Shown here: positions 35,548-45,600 of the stretch, piece by piece
How the letters are laid out: every line of letters begins with the position of its first letter
Numbering within the stretch: position 1 is the first letter of the stretch
Assembly (NCBI RefSeq): GCF_900107125.1
Contig: NZ_FNOU01000017.1
Location: 1-64,000 of the forward strand
Source of the DNA: Eubacterium barkeri
GTDB taxonomy: Bacteria; Bacillota; Clostridia; Eubacteriales; Eubacteriaceae
Direction: 5' to 3'
DNA: 64,000 nt
Notes under the pieces: model-generated
The model's database searches: none
What the model was told of the DNA's origin: nothing
Seen by the model: the letters and a program-made list of their open reading frames with translations, nothing else
Position numbers and translations under genes: made by a program

Positions 35548-36321
35548 TCAGCCTCCAAAGGTAAAATTAATGAGTGCGAATCCAAAGGCGATGGCCAGGG
35601 CGATGATAATCGCTTCCGTACAACGCACAGCCCCGGATATCATGTTGTCCATAAACATATCCCGGATGGAATTGGTAAACATTAGCCCGGGAATCAGAAC
35701 CATGATATTCCCAATGCTAACCTTTTCCGCAGAAATTCCAATTCCCAGACGGGTGCTGCTGATGGCTAAAAACCCTGCCGCTGCCGCACACAGGCAGATG
35801 ACCACGAACCGATTGACATCCAGCCGATTTAAAGAATACTCGACAATCTTAATGACGATACCAATCCCCCCAGCTACCACGGCGTCCAGGGCTGTCCCTC
35901 CGAAGAAAATGGCAAAGGCCGCCGAGATCAAGGCATAGGCCAGACCCAGCTGCCAATGGGTATAGGCGGGTAATTGAGAAATAGCTGCCATGCGCCCCTG
36001 GATTTCCTTTGGCTGCAGTTTCTTCTCACAAATGCTCCTGGAAAGGTCATTGAGCTTCTCCATCATGTTTAAATCGTAGGAAAAGCCTGAAATCCGTCGG
36101 GTTTGGGTGAGCACCCCAAAATCCTCACCAGACATGGTCACCACAATGGTATAGGTAATGGAGAAGACATCCACCCGGTCTGCGCCGTAGGCTAATCCAA
36201 TGCGTTCAATGGTATCCTCCACTCGATGGATTTCAGCACCCCGAATGAGCATCCACTCTCCAATATCCAGAGCACAGGCTAAATATTCATTGGCCAATGC
36301 CACTTTTTCTGGATTGTACAT
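35548..36321 (-). CDS. Threonine/serine exporter, N-terminal subunit (YjjP/DUF1212)
   Basis: 257 residues. A soluble N-terminal part (about 1-115, MLIRGAEIHRVEDTIERI) typical of DUF1212 precedes about five helices (AFAIFFGGTALDAVVAGGIGI, ILVPGLMFTNSIRD-like loop). It is the large half of the split ThrE exporter, directly followed by the small half. An AGGAGG ribosome site precedes the ATG. Confidence 0.9.
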   Translation of the reverse strand: MYNPEKVALANEYLACALDIGEWMLIRGAEIHRVEDTIERIGLAYGADRVDVFSITYTIVVTMSGEDFGVLTQTRRISGFSYDLNMMEKLNDLSRSICEKKLQPKEIQGRMAAISQLPAYTHWQLGLAYALISAAFAIFFGGTALDAVVAGGIGIVIKIVEYSLNRLDVNRFVVICLCAAAAGFLAISSTRLGIGISAEKVSIGNIMVLIPGLMFTNSIRDMFMDNMISGAVRCTEAIIIALAIAFGFALINFTFGG

Positions 36322-36428
36322 TCCACACCTCCTCAGCTGTCATAGATTCCTTATTTTTATTGATAGAATTTTATTATATGCACCGCTATGGTGAAAGTCA
36401 ATATTTAAAAACTTTTTTAATTTTTCTA

Positions 36429-36457
36429 TTGACATTTACGTCAAATTCTCGTATTAT
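36429..36457 (+). promoter_or_regulatory. Promoter of tRNA-Ala
   Basis: Perfect TTGACA (36429-36434), 17-bp spacer, TATTAT (36452-36457), 17 bp upstream of the tRNA. Confidence 0.8.
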
Positions 36458-36474
36458 ATAGTAGTCGTCGTTAC

Positions 36475-36550
<76 letters not shown>

Positions 36551-36605
36551 TTAAATCTAAAAACGACACACATGATTGACATAAGTGAATATCGCAAATC
36601 ATGTT

Positions 36606-36636
36606 AACCCTTGGTGAATATCATCAAGGGTTTTTT
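36606..36636 (+). terminator. Terminator downstream of tRNA-Ala
   Basis: AACCCTTG (36606-36613) pairs with CAAGGGTT (36625-36632), followed by T to 36636. Confidence 0.85.
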
Positions 36637-36641
36637 CATGC

Positions 36642-36668
36642 AAAAAATCCCCTAGCCGAAGCCAGGGG
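36642..36668 (-). terminator. Terminator after endolysin gene
   Basis: Minus strand: CCCCTGGC, tetraloop TTCG, GCTAGGGG, then ATTTTTT. It ends the phage late transcript. Confidence 0.9.
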
Positions 36669-36678
36669 GAAATACAAA

Positions 36679-37686
36679 TTAAAGTCCAAGAGCTGCTTGT
36701 GTAGCCATACCAACGATTCCATCTGCAACCAATCCATGATCCCGCTGGAATGTTTTGACGGCCGCAAATGTAGCCGGCCCTGGGATACCATCTAGCTCAC
36801 CAGTGTAATAGCCAAGCTTTTTTAGGCGTGTCTGATAGGCTAGTACCTCATCTTTAGCGGACGCCTGGGTAATGAGTCCAAACAGGCCATCGTCCGGGAT
36901 ACCGTAGGCCCGCTGTCCGCATTTAACACCATTAGTGGTCTGTACCCCATCAATACCATCAATGGGAGCCGCCGGATTATAACCACAGATGACCATCCAA
37001 TACTGGATATTGATTAAATCCCAGGGTACATCACTGCCTTGCGCCGGCTCGGGATTAGTAACGGTTGGTCCGCCACCAACGTATTTGGCCCAGGCATCGG
37101 CGTTGCCGTAAAACACATTAAGGTCCAGATTGCCACCCCATCCAGATATTTGTCCACCACTGGTGTATTGCAGGATAGCAGCATCACTCCAATGACCAAT
37201 GGGGTACATTGGGGCATCTGGGACATATCCATTAACACTATCAACACTATAATATGCCACCCAGAGTCCATAATCACCAGCCACGACATCGGACCAGTCA
37301 TACTCGTTCGTAACTGACCCACTCATATAAATAAGCGGTTTAACGCCTGTCCTGGCCTGTACACGGTCTAAAAATTCTTTGGCGTATCCAGGGCCACAAT
37401 TCACGGCATTGGTTTCCCAATCCAGGATAAGGATTGCGTGTCCGATGTATCCCTGTACATTATCCACAAAATAATCCGCTTCGGCCGTCCCAGAGCTGTT
37501 ACCATCTGCAAAGTGGTAGACACCCAAACGCTTCCCGGTCGATTTAGCCTCTTGATAAGCACGGTCACAGTCATCGTTGACGTAATCGGTGCCTTCTGTC
37601 GCTTTGATAATGACAAAGTCGGCCGGCACCGCATCCAGATTAATCCCCCGCTGATAAGCACTAATGTCAATTCCATTCAAACTCAT
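36679..37686 (-). CDS. Phage endolysin: GH25 muramidase with peptidoglycan-binding domain
   Basis: 335 residues. The N-terminal GH25 lysozyme domain (about 1-205) shows the catalytic-type Asp/Glu clusters GIDISAYQ, VIIKATEG and ILILDWETNA. The C-terminus (about 265-335) has PG_binding_1 features (YQTRLKKLGYYTGELDG, FQRDHGLVADGIVG). It cleaves MurNAc-GlcNAc bonds at lysis and reaches the wall through the holin; there is no signal peptide. It is the last gene of the late operon, 1 bp after the holin. Confidence 0.93.
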   Translation of the reverse strand: MSLNGIDISAYQRGINLDAVPADFVIIKATEGTDYVNDDCDRAYQEAKSTGKRLGVYHFADGNSSGTAEADYFVDNVQGYIGHAILILDWETNAVNCGPGYAKEFLDRVQARTGVKPLIYMSGSVTNEYDWSDVVAGDYGLWVAYYSVDSVNGYVPDAPMYPIGHWSDAAILQYTSGGQISGWGGNLDLNVFYGNADAWAKYVGGGPTVTNPEPAQGSDVPWDLINIQYWMVICGYNPAAPIDGIDGVQTTNGVKCGQRAYGIPDDGLFGLITQASAKDEVLAYQTRLKKLGYYTGELDGIPGPATFAAVKTFQRDHGLVADGIVGMATQAALGL

Positions 37687-37687
37687 T

Positions 37688-38110
37688 TTAATTTTCCTCC
37701 GTTTCCTTTTCTTTCAAAACATCAATGGCCTTCGTGAGCACATCCGGAATCGGTACGCCCATGAGGCCCATGTTTTCGATAATACTTAACGCCTCATTGA
37801 TGCAAAATGCGATGACCACTGCATCCCTGGCGAGATTTGACCCAATGAGCATATCCACCTGACAGGCCACCACGACCACAAGTAGGATGCCGCCTTTACG
37901 CAAAAGACCCTTAAATCCTGCTCTGGATTCAAGGGCCCCGGAATCGGTCTTCGTTGACGTTTTAAACACGCCGGCCACAACCAGTCCTGTGATGTAGTCA
38001 ACGGCCATAAAAATTAATAATGCTTGCAATGCGGTGTCCCAGCCTCCCATATACGTTGCAATGACACCCCCGACGGTGCCAACGATGCCTAAAAAAATAT
38101 CATATTTCAT
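37688..38110 (-). CDS. Phage holin (Cph1/TcdE-type)
   Basis: 140 residues with three to four hydrophobic segments (IVGTVGGVIATYMGG, LLIFMAVDYITGLVVAGVF, GILLVVVVACQVDMLIG). A conserved phage_holin_4 signature is AFCINEALSIIENMGLMG and the tail is charged (DVLKEKETEEN). It makes membrane holes that release the endolysin encoded next to it. Confidence 0.9.
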   Translation of the reverse strand: MKYDIFLGIVGTVGGVIATYMGGWDTALQALLIFMAVDYITGLVVAGVFKTSTKTDSGALESRAGFKGLLRKGGILLVVVVACQVDMLIGSNLARDAVVIAFCINEALSIIENMGLMGVPIPDVLTKAIDVLKEKETEEN

Positions 38111-38115
38111 AATTT

Positions 38116-38367
38116 TTATACCTCCACAACCCGGTTATTAATCTTGTCATACGTATCCAAATAAGCCTCTTTTTTGTCACCATTGTAGGTCAACTCAAAC
38201 AACAATTTATCCTTGCTATGAGTAGCTAAAATGGCCTTATTATTCTGGAGCGTTTTACATGACCACACAATAAATACTTTGTCTTTAGTTATAGGTTGAT
38301 GTAACACATCGTTGTAATAATTAACGATTGTATCTTCTGCAAAATCTAAAAATTTCTGGTCGTCCAT
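38116..38367 (-). CDS. Small phage protein, DUF6275-like
   Basis: 83 residues, resembling a small protein family (I believe DUF6275) found next to lysis or tail-fibre genes of Firmicute phages. Conserved-looking segments are VFIVWSCKTLQNNKA and YNGDKKEAYLD. There is no signal peptide or membrane segment. GGAGG-type ribosome site; it lies between the tail-fibre and holin genes. Function unknown. Confidence 0.65.
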   Translation of the reverse strand: MDDQKFLDFAEDTIVNYYNDVLHQPITKDKVFIVWSCKTLQNNKAILATHSKDKLLFELTYNGDKKEAYLDTYDKINNRVVEV

Positions 38368-38370
38368 AGT

Positions 38371-39999
38371 TTATACCTCCGTTATTTCATAAGTAACTTT
38401 CATGGTTTGCGTTTCATTTTTTACGACGGGCGTAGACAAATTATTGATTGTGGATAAAAACATCATGGGTAGAGTGTACATTACAGAAGTTCCAGTAGTG
38501 TGACCTAAACAAATTGGACAATCTGGAGCTTGTATTGGATTTAGTAGACCATCATTCAAGATTCCCAAAAATAACCCATCGGTTGATGGACTTCGATTTA
38601 AATATTCAAAAGTTCCGTTTTTAATATTAATCAAACAATAAAAATAATCATTACTAATTGAAGTAGAACCGTCCTTATAATAGTCAGCCGCCGTAACCTT
38701 AAATAATATTTGTGATGAGTTAGGGTATGCCGATTTCACAATTGAGCAATTGGTTGCGTATAATGGAACATACAGCTCAGAAGATGTCGGATAGCTTCCT
38801 GATTTTTCAAAAGGTTCGGTAATTTGAATGAGTTCGTAATCGCTGAAATCATCAATATTAATTTTATATACAGATAGTCCTTTATATTTTCCTTCCGAGT
38901 TTTTAGAGGAATCCACATTTACGGTGTAAATGTGAATTCCGTCAGTTCCGTTAATTTGAAAATTAGATTTTAAAACAGAATCTTGTACTGCGCCGCAAGC
39001 TTGTTTCGTAATCGTCAACGTGTCCACATTTATTACAATTACATTAAGATTTTTGTTTGCGTCAATATATATAGAATATGTATTTTGGCCAATTGTTTTC
39101 CAGTACAACGGAGACGCGAAAGTTGCGACATCCGAATTTAAATTGACACTGTTTAATAAATTCTCAGAATATTTTCCAGAATATGAATTTTCATTTAATC
39201 CAAAGGTCCTTGATTTTTCTTTTTTATAATCATAAACACTTATTGCGACCGAGTTTGAACCAACTGTACACATTGCGTATATAAAATTTCCATCGGAGTT
39301 TACTCCGATTAAATAAGCATTTTTATTTTTCAGATTACTATTCGATGTTTTTGAAGAACTGTAAGGAGTTGCTTGTGATGAATTAGATTTATCATATCCA
39401 GAACCAATAATACAATAATAATAATAATAATATGTACCATAGCTGCTGCCAATATTACTACTAAGGTATACCATTGGCGCTTGCACCGGATACATTTTAC
39501 CAATTGCGGAATTATGATCAGTGTCTTTATCACAGTAAGTTCCACAATATCCACCGGCAGCACTGGTTAGACAAACGCATTTTATTTGTCCATTCGCTTT
39601 GTTTGTGGAAAAATCCCACACATATTTTTTACCATTGTCCAAAGTCACGCTTTCAACTTCATTCAGAACACCGGTAAATCGATCGGTCGTATTTGTTAGT
39701 TTTTTTGCTTTTCCAATTAACGTCGTATTAGAAGGGGCGAAATAAGTATTTTTATTCTCTGATATACTTTCATCAAATAACATTAAGCCCGAAAACATAC
39801 TATCTATTGGTTTTCCGACTATAGGCACAAAATCAAACTCATACTCCGCGCCAAATACATTTTGTACAAAATATTTGCTTGCGTTATTACACAAACTCGA
39901 TACCGCATCTGTAACCATATTTTCATCTTCAATTTTCTGCACTTCTTCCCCGGTCGTTGCGTCAAATAATTGTATTGTCGTTTTTCCTTTTAGAGCCAT
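38371..39999 (-). CDS. Phage tail fibre / host-specificity protein
   Basis: 542 residues. A tail-tip-attached N-terminus (MALKGKTTIQLFDATTGEEV) precedes a long low-complexity, Asn/Ser/Tyr-rich body without enzymatic motifs. Base composition is visibly more AT-rich than neighbouring phage genes, as is common for receptor-binding genes gained by exchange. It contains a tyrosine run encoded by a TAT/ATT triplet repeat (39414-39431). It overlaps the tail-tip gene by 1 bp (TAATG), and GGAGG is present. Receptor-binding role is inferred from position and composition. Confidence 0.65.
   Translation of the reverse strand: MALKGKTTIQLFDATTGEEVQKIEDENMVTDAVSSLCNNASKYFVQNVFGAEYEFDFVPIVGKPIDSMFSGLMLFDESISENKNTYFAPSNTTLIGKAKKLTNTTDRFTGVLNEVESVTLDNGKKYVWDFSTNKANGQIKCVCLTSAAGGYCGTYCDKDTDHNSAIGKMYPVQAPMVYLSSNIGSSYGTYYYYYYCIIGSGYDKSNSSQATPYSSSKTSNSNLKNKNAYLIGVNSDGNFIYAMCTVGSNSVAISVYDYKKEKSRTFGLNENSYSGKYSENLLNSVNLNSDVATFASPLYWKTIGQNTYSIYIDANKNLNVIVINVDTLTITKQACGAVQDSVLKSNFQINGTDGIHIYTVNVDSSKNSEGKYKGLSVYKINIDDFSDYELIQITEPFEKSGSYPTSSELYVPLYATNCSIVKSAYPNSSQILFKVTAADYYKDGSTSISNDYFYCLINIKNGTFEYLNRSPSTDGLFLGILNDGLLNPIQAPDCPICLGHTTGTSVMYTLPMMFLSTINNLSTPVVKNETQTMKVTYEITEV
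39414..39431. repeat. Six AAT triplets inside tail-fibre gene
   Basis: Six perfect AAT units on the plus strand encode consecutive Tyr residues (TAT on the minus strand) in the fibre protein. Because the unit is 3 bp, slippage would change fibre length without breaking the frame. Confidence 0.85.
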
Positions 40000-42227
40000 T
40001 AAACCACCTCCGTGACTTTAATCTTTATTTTGTAATTATCCGCCGTTATAGTTACACCTTGCCGAATATACAATCTCAGGTTGGATATAACGCCACTTGC
40101 CACGCCACTTGCTGTGATTTCACCTTGCAAAAGTTTTGCTGTTAAAAACGCCGGGTTTCCGGTGGACGCATACGCTAATGAGATGTTAAAACTATCTGTA
40201 TTCGCCCCATCAGGGACGCTTATAGTTCCGGATATGACTTCAACATCCATCTGATAAGTTTTTCCAGCATCCAGCATGGACAAACTATCCCATGCTGTTG
40301 GGCGACTTCCATCAACGGCTTCAAATCCTGGAGCAAACATAATATTTCCCATTGAGCCGGCATTGTACACACCGTTAAATAGCAATGTGCAATCTAGCAG
40401 ACTTGTTATCGCCATCCCGTGGTAACTGGTTAGATTTTCTGTGTTCCAATACGGGGAGAGCAGATTATCATCGCCACCGACATAGATATAGCAGTCTGAT
40501 TGCTGTGCAACCTCGATTGGTTGCATCGTTTCGACAAATATTCCACCAGCTGGCGTTTGAGTACCGGCATTAATATTTTCTGCAATCTCAACAACTTTAA
40601 TGGCGGTATCCTCGCCCCCGGTAACCACAATCCGATTAAATGTTTGTGTAATATTGATTTCCGGCCACGGCGGTGTGTCAATAACCGTTCCATTTTTAAC
40701 CAATAACGATAATGATGCATCCCGTTTGGCAACGGATATCTGACCTCTGGCCACCGTGACCTGGACATCGTGGGATACCGTGCCACCCTTTTGGGTAACC
40801 GGGATAAATGCCGCCGAAAATGTGTTTAGCCCTGGGTGGGGCCTTTGGTACATCCGGCATTGTGTCGTGGCATCCATACGGTAGTCAATGGTGACCAGCG
40901 GCGCATCCTGCATGGCCACGGCGGTACCCGTCACGCTCCCGGTAAGATTGCCCGTCTGGGTGCCGGATACAGCAGTGGTATCAATGACTCCCTCAAAGGT
41001 ACCGTTGACCTCTCCGGTGACATCGCCAGTGATGGTGAGTGTCTCCGGTGCCGTCGGCGTAAACTCATAAGTGAGTAATATTTGCGTATCCACCCTCGTG
41101 TCATTGTCCCCTTGTACCGCCACGGCACAGATAGTTTGAGTGCTATTGGTGTAGGTGTAGTCGGCTAAGTTGTAGCCTAGGACATAGCCGATTTTGTCGC
41201 CGGTGTCCCCTGTCGCTGCATCGGAATATCCTTTGGTATAGCCTTTAGTTTGGGTCTTTGCCTTCCCACATGATACGACTTTAACGCCGATATTATCCGT
41301 AAAAGTTAGGCTGGTAATCAGCGCGATTGACTGCTTTCCCTGTTTGTCTGTAGTTTTTATTGCATCCCCGGGTCGTAAAGCTGGCTTACTTGCCACGTTA
41401 AATGTACAAGGTAGATAGCTCATAAACTTAACCCGTTTCTGGTAAATCGTGTCCAAGACCTCCGTAATCACAGATTCTTCCGCATCTTTCAAAATTGGAT
41501 TATTGGATGGTACGTCCAAAGGGCAGCCATCATTCCCCGCTACGAAGCTATCCTCTACTGTTTCAAACCGGACTCCGGTAATCTCAACCAAATTTTCCTC
41601 CGGTGCGAAGGCGCTCATCTGTCCATAAGCGAAAGTATCGACAATTTTCAACACATCATACCACTTTATTTCTAGCTGACCGTCGGGATTGATTATGGCA
41701 AAGGATCCGGCGACTTCCATACACGAGGTGAGGATTACCCTGCAAGATACACCCTTGAAATCCTGTCCGCCTTTTATGGTGATTTCGCTGTTGGGGAAGG
41801 TCGGTGTAGCCAGGGTTATGTTGACTTGGTCACAAAGCACTTGGACTAAATGACCCACCGTGCAAGGGAATGTGGCGCCTAAAAACTTGACATCAAACCA
41901 AACCATGTGGTCAATGCAGTCTATATTAATACATCCCTCATTCTTTCGAACCTCCTCTATCTCAAAAATTCCAAGGTCAACGCCTTCTAATCCTCCGACT
42001 ATATTCAGCTGGAGCTCCGCTCCCTTTAAAATGACTGAATCCCAATAGCCGTCAATATTATTGAGGGAAACTTTAAAGGAGGCGGCAGCAGCATACCCCA
42101 ATACAATGTCATTGGTATTGCTGCTGTTCGCCGTATAGGAAGCGCCCAGTGTATTTGCCGCATTAATGAGATAGTGCTTTCCATCTACGGTCTTTATGAT
42201 GGAGGAAAAATTATAGATTGTATCCAT
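39999..42227 (-). CDS. Phage tail-tip (Tal-like) baseplate protein
   Basis: About 742 residues from ATG 42227, 4-5 nt after GGAGG; the GTG at 42233 lies within the ribosome site. The N-terminal about 350 residues look like a siphovirus tail hub (FKVSLNNIDGYWD, LGIFEIEEVRKNEG, CIDHMVWFD, KPALRPGDAIKTTD). The C-terminal half is beta-rich with Gly/Thr repeats (ITGDVTGEVNGTFEGVI, GTQTGNLTGSVTGTAV), typical of attached carbohydrate-binding or spacer modules. No peptidase residues could be assigned with confidence. Confidence 0.7.
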   Translation of the reverse strand: MDTIYNFSSIIKTVDGKHYLINAANTLGASYTANSSNTNDIVLGYAAAASFKVSLNNIDGYWDSVILKGAELQLNIVGGLEGVDLGIFEIEEVRKNEGCINIDCIDHMVWFDVKFLGATFPCTVGHLVQVLCDQVNITLATPTFPNSEITIKGGQDFKGVSCRVILTSCMEVAGSFAIINPDGQLEIKWYDVLKIVDTFAYGQMSAFAPEENLVEITGVRFETVEDSFVAGNDGCPLDVPSNNPILKDAEESVITEVLDTIYQKRVKFMSYLPCTFNVASKPALRPGDAIKTTDKQGKQSIALITSLTFTDNIGVKVVSCGKAKTQTKGYTKGYSDAATGDTGDKIGYVLGYNLADYTYTNSTQTICAVAVQGDNDTRVDTQILLTYEFTPTAPETLTITGDVTGEVNGTFEGVIDTTAVSGTQTGNLTGSVTGTAVAMQDAPLVTIDYRMDATTQCRMYQRPHPGLNTFSAAFIPVTQKGGTVSHDVQVTVARGQISVAKRDASLSLLVKNGTVIDTPPWPEINITQTFNRIVVTGGEDTAIKVVEIAENINAGTQTPAGGIFVETMQPIEVAQQSDCYIYVGGDDNLLSPYWNTENLTSYHGMAITSLLDCTLLFNGVYNAGSMGNIMFAPGFEAVDGSRPTAWDSLSMLDAGKTYQMDVEVISGTISVPDGANTDSFNISLAYASTGNPAFLTAKLLQGEITASGVASGVISNLRLYIRQGVTITADNYKIKIKVTEVV

Positions 42228-42236
42228 CCGCACCTC

Positions 42237-42596
42237 CTATTGTTCAATAAAACTGACCTTGATGGTCCACCAAAGAATGCCATGCATCAAAGTGATGCTA
42301 TCACAGCTGGGATCTCCGGTATAAAAAGTCCGGGTCATATCTCCGCCGCTCATGGCATCCGGATAGGTTAACGTACCAAAAGTCCTGGCCTTGATGGCAC
42401 TCAAAATCCGCGCCGTTTTGCTATCGTCACTGGTCTGCCAGGTACATTCCAGCTTCCGCTTTGGGGCAACAACTTCTTTATGCATTGTGCCATCAAGGGT
42501 TCGACCCGATTCTGCGGTGGATATTTCGTTATAAGCCCAATTGATTTTATCAGGATAAGGAAGGGCGGTGCCCTCCCAAACAAATTGTCGTGCCAT
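42237..42596 (-). CDS. Phage distal-tail-region protein (DUF6711-like)
   Basis: About 119 residues from ATG 42596, 5 nt after GGGAGG; the GTG at 42602 overlaps the ribosome site. Beta-rich, with segments WAYNEISTAESGRTLDG, KRKLECTWQT and TFYTGDPSCDS. Position between tape measure and tail tip is where distal-tail (Dit) or a small tail-completion protein is expected. The family assignment is tentative. Confidence 0.65.
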   Translation of the reverse strand: MARQFVWEGTALPYPDKINWAYNEISTAESGRTLDGTMHKEVVAPKRKLECTWQTSDDSKTARILSAIKARTFGTLTYPDAMSGGDMTRTFYTGDPSCDSITLMHGILWWTIKVSFIEQ

Positions 42597-42609
42597 GGGC
42601 ACCTCCCTT

Positions 42610-45600
42610 CTAAATTTGAATAATCAACGGTTCGCCTGTTCGTCGGCTCTCATCATTAATACCGCGAATGATTTTGTTAATGAGGGTTTCTTCCCCGATT
42701 TTAACAATAATCTGCATCGGCTGTCTGCTCTGTTGGGATGCCCCGTCGCTACTTTGCGTGCCCTGAAACATTTTGAGGGCAGTCAATACCATCTCTAGCA
42801 TTTTCTTTTCCGGCGCCACCACTTCCCCTTGTGTCTTGTTATCCCCAATCATAGCCAGTGTCGGTTGATTTGGTCCAACATAGCCGCCAGAAGCCAATTT
42901 TGGGATGGTTTTAATACTTGTTCCATAAGTTTTCCCACCGATTCCCGGTACCCACTTAGGCACAGAAACCTTCATGCTGTTCACCGCACTAATCGCTGAA
43001 TTTGCGATACTGATAGCCGAATTCACCGCACTCCGAATGCTATTAACAATTCCATCAAAGGTACTTTTCACAAAATTCCCGATAGCGCCAAAGGTATTAC
43101 TCCAGGCGTTTTGAAAGCCACTCTGAACATAATTGGCAACCTCACTGAGTTTGTTATGGATCAGGTCAAAAGCTGACTGTGCCACAAATTTTAAGGCATT
43201 TGCGCTGCCGCCACACTGCTCTTTAAGTTGGTCCCAAGCGGAAACCTGTTCCGGGAACATCTGGGCCATGGTGTCGTGGGCTGATTGTTTCATCCCGTTC
43301 CACTTTTCGGCCACCCAATTTTTAGTAGCCTCTGCCGCGCCACAAACATTTGTTTTTAGTTCTTGCCATTTCTGGGATACCCAGGTTCCAACCTCACTGG
43401 CCTTTTGGCAAACCCAATCCCAATTCTGGACCAAAAGCACACCGATTGCAATTACTGCAGCAATTGCAAGGACCACCAAGCCGATGGGACTGGTTAGAAA
43501 GGCCATGGCCACACCGAAAGCGGTGGTGACGGCTGTGGCGATACCCATTACTACGCCATATACCGCTTGAATGGCCATCCATGTAGCTTGTGCTAGTTTG
43601 ACGATTCCAAAAGCTGTTCCTAATCCTAACACTAAATCTGTAACTACCTGTAATACTGGTTTTCCTTCATTTGCCAGCCAATTAAACAGCATTGTTAAAC
43701 CATCTAAAAAATAGCCAGCAATATCAAGCACGGCAGAAAACGCAGGTGCTAAAATATTTAAAAGACCATCCGCAAAAGGTGCTATAAATTCTGTAAAAAT
43801 AATTCCAGCAACTTCAAAAATTTTTGCTGCTAATCGACTAAAACCTTGGATTAAATGCTCTCCGCCGTTATTCCACACCTCGACAAGCTTTGCAGATAAT
43901 GTTTCGAGTAAACCAATGACTGAGTTGACGATACTAAAAAACGTTGTCGCCACACTCTCGCCGACCTCTGCCCATACTTCCCTGAAAGCACCTGAGATAT
44001 TTCGGATCAAGGCCAAAAGATTACCGATAATATTCATAATCCCCTGAATAATCTGAACACCGATATCTCCAGTCTGCCAGGCGTTCGCAAAGGATAGCGC
44101 AATGTCTCCGATTACCCCAAAAACATTGGTGAGAATCTGTAAAATCGTCGTGCAGATCCAGACGCCTGTCCCATTGTTCCACACCTGCAAAAACGCGTCT
44201 CCGATAAGCTTTATGATGGTCAGAATATTGATCAGCATGTCAAAGATCGTTTGGACCAGCTGCGTTCCGAGGTGATTGGTTTCCCAGGCAATTCTGAACG
44301 CTTCCGCAATGCTGCCGATAATATTAAAAATATTCTGTAATATCTGCAAAATCAGAATCAGAAACTTAGTGCCGGTTCCATTGGTCCAGACTTCTAAAAA
44401 GCTGCGTCCAATGGCTTTAATCAACTCCCAGACGCTGTTCAAAGCGTACTTGATCGCGTTGATGGTATTCTGGCCCTCTGCCGCCCACGCCTCCTGAAAA
44501 GGCTTGAAAAGCTGGGAAAGAATATTTTTAAATTTATCCGCCATTGCCGTGAGTGCAGCATTTGTCTGGTCCATTGGACCTGACATTTGAAATCCATCAT
44601 CCGCGTCTGTATCATCTGTAATTTTGTTTGGCTTGTTTAATTCATCAAAGCTTGCCACAAAGAGTTCCTGCTGTTTCTTTGCGGCTTTCTCCGCAGCTCC
44701 ACCATAAGCATCCATTGCGGCCTTGGCGGCCACGAGACTTTGAGCAGCTTGATAACTCGAGTCATAGGTTTTTCCAAAAAGTGCGCTAATGAAAGAGGCT
44801 AAGTAAGCGGATGCTTTTGCTAAAACACTCATTAAGGCATTGATAGCGGGTAAAACAGCTTGATATATTGGCATAAAAGCTACAATCAGGTTAGTTTTAA
44901 TCTGATTCAAAGAGGCCGAAAACTCAGAATTTGTCTGAAGAGCCTCCCATAATGCTTTTCCTAATGCCGTAATTGCTTTTGCGATCGCTGGCAATACGAT
45001 CATCCACTTGAACATTTGGCCTAAAGATCCAGAAACACCTTTCCCAAACTTGTTAACGTTAGTGCTTGAGGACTTGGCACTCCTCCCCACTTTTCTCAAC
45101 ATTTTAGATAAAATGTTCAGTCGTGGGTTCGCCGATTTTGTTTTTCTGTCAACTTTACCAATCTCATTCTGGGCACGATAAATCCCGCTCGAACTTTGCG
45201 CTGCTTTTGCATCCAGGTCCGCAAGCTTAAAGCCGAGTTTATCAGACTGGCCAATGAGCTTAAGCATGGAGGCTTCTGTTTTCAAAATCTGCTCATTCAG
45301 CGTGTTCTTTAGCGGCCCGTCAAAGGTATTGGCATATGAGGCTCTCAGCTGCTCCAGCTTTGTCTTCTGGGATTCGATTCTGGCGTTCACGTTATCCAGT
45401 GTTGCCGCCAGGGTCTCAATCTGGGCGTTTAAAATTTTACCGTCCATTGCCGGAGGCCCACGGATCGTCTTTACAGACGACGTGTTGCTCTGTTTCGGCG
45501 CTGCACTATCTGACGATTTAGGAAAGCTCATCTTAGGCATTTTGGGCAGTTTAAGATCTTTAAAAGCAGCCAAAGAAGTCTTGATGCCGCTTTTTAGGTT

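Noticed and set aside
35091..36321. ThrE exporter broken by a frameshift
   Set aside because: Split two-gene ThrE (YjjP/YjjB type) is a normal arrangement, and both parts have their own ribosome sites.
38371..39999. Host gene between phage tail and holin because of the AT-rich composition
   Set aside because: It overlaps the tail-tip gene by 1 bp and lies in the standard tail-fibre position; composition differences are common for fibre genes.
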